Shown here piece after piece: positions 37,150 to 64,000 of a stretch of 64,000 nt of DNA. A program made the translations under genes and the position numbers. The notes beneath the pieces are model-generated. The model had not been told where the DNA came from and ran no database searches. It saw only the letters and a program-made list of their open reading frames with translations. Position 1 is the first letter of the stretch. Each line of letters opens with the position of its first letter. This DNA comes from Datnioides undecimradiatus (taxonomy: Eukaryota; Chordata; Actinopteri; Lobotiformes; Datnioididae). The stretch covers positions 4,564,329 to 4,628,328 of the forward strand of contig WARS01000013.1 in the NCBI GenBank assembly GCA_008933995.1, given 5' to 3'.

Positions 37150-39500
37150 ATAACGTTAGAAAGAATACCATCACGGTCACAAAGAATTTGTGGAGTTTTT
37201 CACTGAATCACCCACTGAGACAAAATAACCAAGTTTTGTCTGGACGCAGTGATGGAGCTTAAATGTCACAAGTAAAGAGGATGAAGAGTTTTCTCAGTCA
37301 GACAAAACAGATTAACATATTAACATCAACCTGTCTGAATCACCGAGGGACGCCTCACACATGCTGTTACGTGTGTCACACAGCAACCGTGTGCCTGGAA
37401 TCCAAGTTAAATCCCAAAACTAATAAAATGATCAACAGTGACAGGCTTACACACAATCCACCAACTCTGAAGCGATGGACACAAAGCCCCGAAGAGCTGA
37501 ACTGGATGGAGTTTGCATTTTTAAGCTAGCCCAAAAAAATGAATGAATACTTATGTAATAAATGAGCCCCTGTGATAATGTCCTTATCGTACATGCATTA
37601 TAATGTAATGTATAATGTAGGTCTGGACACAAATATGTGTTTATGCCTAATCTTGAAGCTTTTTCTTGCCAACAGAATGCAAATGTCAAAGAAAACCATT
37701 TGGATCCAGATTAAAAACAGAGAATGGAGGAGTCAGAGGTAGCCAGAGGTAGAGAGACAGATTCCACATCCAGACCTTCCTGAAGATCCATCCACCACCG
37801 CGCCTCAATCAGCTCCAGTGAAGACGTCAGCTCAGTCTTCTGCAAGGTATGGATGCATTCACCTGGGAAATAAAACTGATCAGACCGGAGACACATAAAT
37901 TAGACTGAACAAGATATGATGACAGTTTAGAGCAGAAGGCGGCTTCACGGTGAGCTGTCACGCTTAGATTTCTAAGGATGTACGCACGTTAGCGATTTAA
38001 ATAAAAGGCTTCGTGCGTTTCTTTCTTTTCTTGTACAACCAATCTGAAAGCATCAGTGGAATCACTTTTAAAATGAAATGACATTCAAAATGTTTACTTT
38101 TCTCTTGGATACACAAGTAGATCTCTCTGTTTTTACATCCTCCCATGGAGTCCTCATTGGACATAAGTATAGTGTGAAACATCTTGAAGTCCAAACAAAG
38201 CCAGCAGGCCTTACTGTGGAGACATCTCCTGTTGTCTATACTTCGAACAACACAGGTATTTTATTCATATCTGTAACTGTTGTGTTCATTTATTTAAAAT
38301 ATCCTACAAAGGCAAGATGAACACTAAGGCTTTAGCTCATAATCTGTCGCTGTGGGCCAAGAAGCACTTCTCTGCTGAAGTGAACCCAGCTGTTCACTGC
38401 TGCCGTGTGGGCCGCTGTTCCCAGCAGGGATGTTCCTGATTAATTAGCTCCAGAACAGCCTACTGTTGTCTGTGGTAAATGATGTGCTTGTTCTGGTGGC
38501 ATGTTGGGAAAGAGCTGGAACATTCAGACGTTACATGACCTCACCTTTAGCTGCCGCCCCCAAGAGGCTGCAGAGTTCATGACAATGTGTAACAGACATA
38601 CACACCAGTGTTTAGAGGACAATGTAACTCCAGTTAGTGTCAGTTTCAATTAAACATTTCAATTGTTTCCTGATTTTAAGGAGAAAAATGCTGACATAAA
38701 CTATTGGTTATGGTTAAAATCTACAGAACAGCTTTTTTAAAGGACCTGAGACTGGCTACAACGTTTTCTCAAATGGAGTTCTCTAAAGTCACACTAATTC
38801 GCTTCAAAGAACGTTTTGTTGTGATGTAGACGGTGATGAGTTTAAAGGTTTGAAGCTCTTCTTAGATCTTGGGTTAAGGGCTTAGGGTGAGGTCATGTCA
38901 TCATATATTCAAACAATGTGTTCAGTATATGTAGACAGGTGATCGATTTAAGTTAAAACACAAATGAGTAGAACAAAGAATACAGATGCTTCATAAAAGG
39001 GCACCAAGAGCTCAAGTGTTTGTTGTTGTGACACCTTATTAAGATACTGTGTTTTCTCTCCATATGCTGTAAATACACATACATCCTGGATTATGGCTCC
39101 GTGCACCTTAGACGACGCAGTCGGCTTCAGTAAAGTCAAACAATGAAGCACATGACGCAGATGTTTTGATAGATTTTTTCTCGACTTTTATATTTTTAAA
39201 AACAAACAAAAAATAACAGATTAAATAAAATTTACAGTAGACATATGCAATCATTGTGCACTTTAACTACTTCTTCTGATACGTTCTGCACAGCTGTCAA
39301 CGAAAAACGCAAACACAATGGGGCGTCAGGGTGGAGCAGGGGATGTGGGACAGTTGTGGGAGAGAGGAGAGGACCATAGAAGTGAGGTAGAGGGCAGTAA
39401 GGAGGAAACAAATGTGGGGAAGAGGAGAGGAGGGATGAAGAGGGAAGGAGTTAAGGATAAAGGAAGGCCTAAACTTTTTCACTCAGGGGAAAGAAAGAAA
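37150..39500. other. Intergenic gap between r3hdm2 and stac3
   Basis: About 2.3 kb with no reading frame that resembles a protein and no repeat family I recognise. It separates the 3' end of r3hdm2 from the presumed 5' end of stac3. Distal stac3 control elements could lie here, but no clear motif cluster was seen outside the promoter candidate. Confidence 0.5.
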
Positions 39501-39523
39501 AATCACTGAATATATAGATTTCT

Positions 39524-39529
39524 TTTATT
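39524..39529 (-). promoter_or_regulatory. r3hdm2 poly(A) signal AATAAA (candidate)
   Basis: A canonical hexamer on the gene strand, about 875 bases past the stop. Variant hexamers occur nearer the stop and could be used instead. Confidence 0.35.
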
Positions 39530-39563
39530 CCTTACATCACTTATATAAATATATTGAATCCCG

Positions 39564-39611
39564 AAAAACAAAAAAAGAAAAAAAAAAAAAAACTTTTGAG
39601 AAAAAAAAAAA
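39564..39611. repeat. A-rich low-complexity run
   Basis: Almost pure adenine on the plus strand, so a U-rich run in the presumed r3hdm2 3' UTR on the minus strand. Confidence 0.85.
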
Positions 39612-40403
39612 CAGCGCAATACAGAAACCCACAACAGCAGTAAGGCAAACAGAAAGCAAGAGAGGAGAGAGCAGTAAGAGTACGTGAGAAGGACAGAGGA
39701 GCAGAGAAAGATAGGAGGCAGTATGAAAAATGTCAAGAAAAGAGGGGGGAGCGGTGGGGAAAAGCAGAGAGTGCGCAACTGTGCGTATGAAAATTTATAA
39801 ATATGTGAGATTTGGAGAGGACTGGGTGACGGAGAGTTGAGGGAGGAGAGAAAAGCGTTGGCAGAAAAAGGAGGAAAAGGAGGAAGGGTTGGAGAACGGA
39901 GGGAGGAGGAAGAGGAGGAAAAGGTTTGACTGAGGTCGACTGTCCAGTGTGTTTTTGTTATGTGCTACGTGACCCTGTTGCCTGTGTCCTGTGTTTGTGT
40001 GTCCTGATTTGTGTTTGTTTGTTTGTTTGTGTGCGTGTGTGTGTGTCTGTGTGCGTGGCGTGTTGCGTGTGTTTTTGTGTAATGGCAGCACACATTCCAC
40101 GGCAACAGTGAAACACATGCTCACGTGTCTTGTGTGCTCTTCTGCTATATAAATACAAAACAAAAACAATGAATAAAAACAAACAAAATCAGATTTGCAA
40201 CCAAACACCAGCCACCTCATGATTCACACCTTCTTCCCTTTTATACATTTGACACATCATTTAACTCAAGGTTTTTTTTGTTGTTTTTAAATTGTACACT
40301 TTGAGCAGTCCCCCTCAGTCCTCCTTCCTTTTCCACCACTCCACCGAGAGTCTTTCTTTCTGTCTCTTTCACTTTCTTTCTTTCCTCCCCCTCTCTTTTC
40401 CTT

Positions 40404-63616
<23,213 letters not shown>

Positions 63617-63670
63617 CTGAAACAGAATCACACAAATATTACCTGTAAGGCTAACTGTGTGTATTTGTGG

Positions 63671-63711
63671 GTTTGTTTGTTTATTTATTTATTAATTTAT
63701 TTATTTATTTA
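63671..63711. repeat. (TTTA)n/(GTTT)n microsatellite
   Basis: GTTT units grade into TTTA units, in the intron before the first r3hdm2 exon of the window. Confidence 0.9.
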
Positions 63712-64000
63712 TGAGGGATTTTCACCACTGTGTCTGTTTCAAATGCACCAGATCAGTTTAAAACTGATCATCTGATCATCATCATCCTAATTTTATGGAT
63801 TATATGCACTCAAAATTCATGCTATAAGATAGCATACTATCTACTACTACTTCTAGTGATATGACATTAGGAACGAGAGAACAAAAGAGGAGGATTAAAA
63901 TATGTTTGTGTTCAGGATTTGCTTAATAAAATTTTGTTGAAATCTCATCACCTGCCAATACTAAGCCTTACATTGTGAAACACTCAATGTGCAGTTATGT

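Larger units (their letters stand above)
39524..40403 (-). other. r3hdm2: r3hdm2 3' UTR (candidate)
   Basis: From the r3hdm2 stop to an AATAAA on the minus strand near 39,529, about 875 bases. The region is rich in C/T and purine tracts plus a long A-rich run (39,564-39,611 on the plus strand). Without transcripts the true end is uncertain. Confidence 0.4.

Overview
This is vertebrate nuclear DNA, almost certainly from a ray-finned fish. All confident coding sequence is split into short exons with GT/AG splice sites. The proteins are clear orthologues of vertebrate STAC3 and R3HDM2. The non-coding part carries dispersed repeats that I recognise from memory as common in percomorph teleosts (around 14.7, 21.9, 45.1, 50.2 and 59.3 kb), plus many CA/GT, CT and purine microsatellites. 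There is no bacterial or viral gene, no CRISPR array and no operon.

Layout. (1) Positions 1 to about 29,250 hold no gene I can support. The stretch contains simple repeats, transposon remnants, one orphan exon-like segment (8,956-9,044), and several AT-rich blocks dense in TAATTA/CAATTA/ATGCAAAT-type sites that look like conserved regulatory elements. (2) About 29,280-37,130, minus strand: stac3, complete, 12 coding exons, 345 residues, with a candidate muscle-type promoter at the right end and an AATAAA at the left end. (3) About 37,150-39,500: a short intergenic gap. (4) About 39,520 to the right edge, minus strand: r3hdm2. The window holds the last 21 coding exons (969 residues to the stop). 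The N-terminal exons lie beyond base 64,000.

The reading frame was followed through every splice junction of both genes. All exon lengths and phases are mutually consistent and no frameshift or in-frame stop was found, so both genes look intact.

The two genes sit head to tail on the same strand, as STAC3 and R3HDM2 do in mammals, which supports the orthology calls. They do not form a pathway together. Stac3 is a skeletal-muscle adaptor for the voltage-gated calcium channel in excitation-contraction coupling. R3hdm2 is a broadly expressed R3H/SUZ-domain, probably RNA-binding, protein with a long proline/glutamine-rich low-complexity tail.

I found no undescribed multi-gene system. The points most worth checking are the homeodomain-site-rich gene desert, the CA repeats just downstream of two stac3 5' splice sites, the E-box/TATA-like cluster upstream of stac3, and two frame-neutral candidate cassette exons in r3hdm2.
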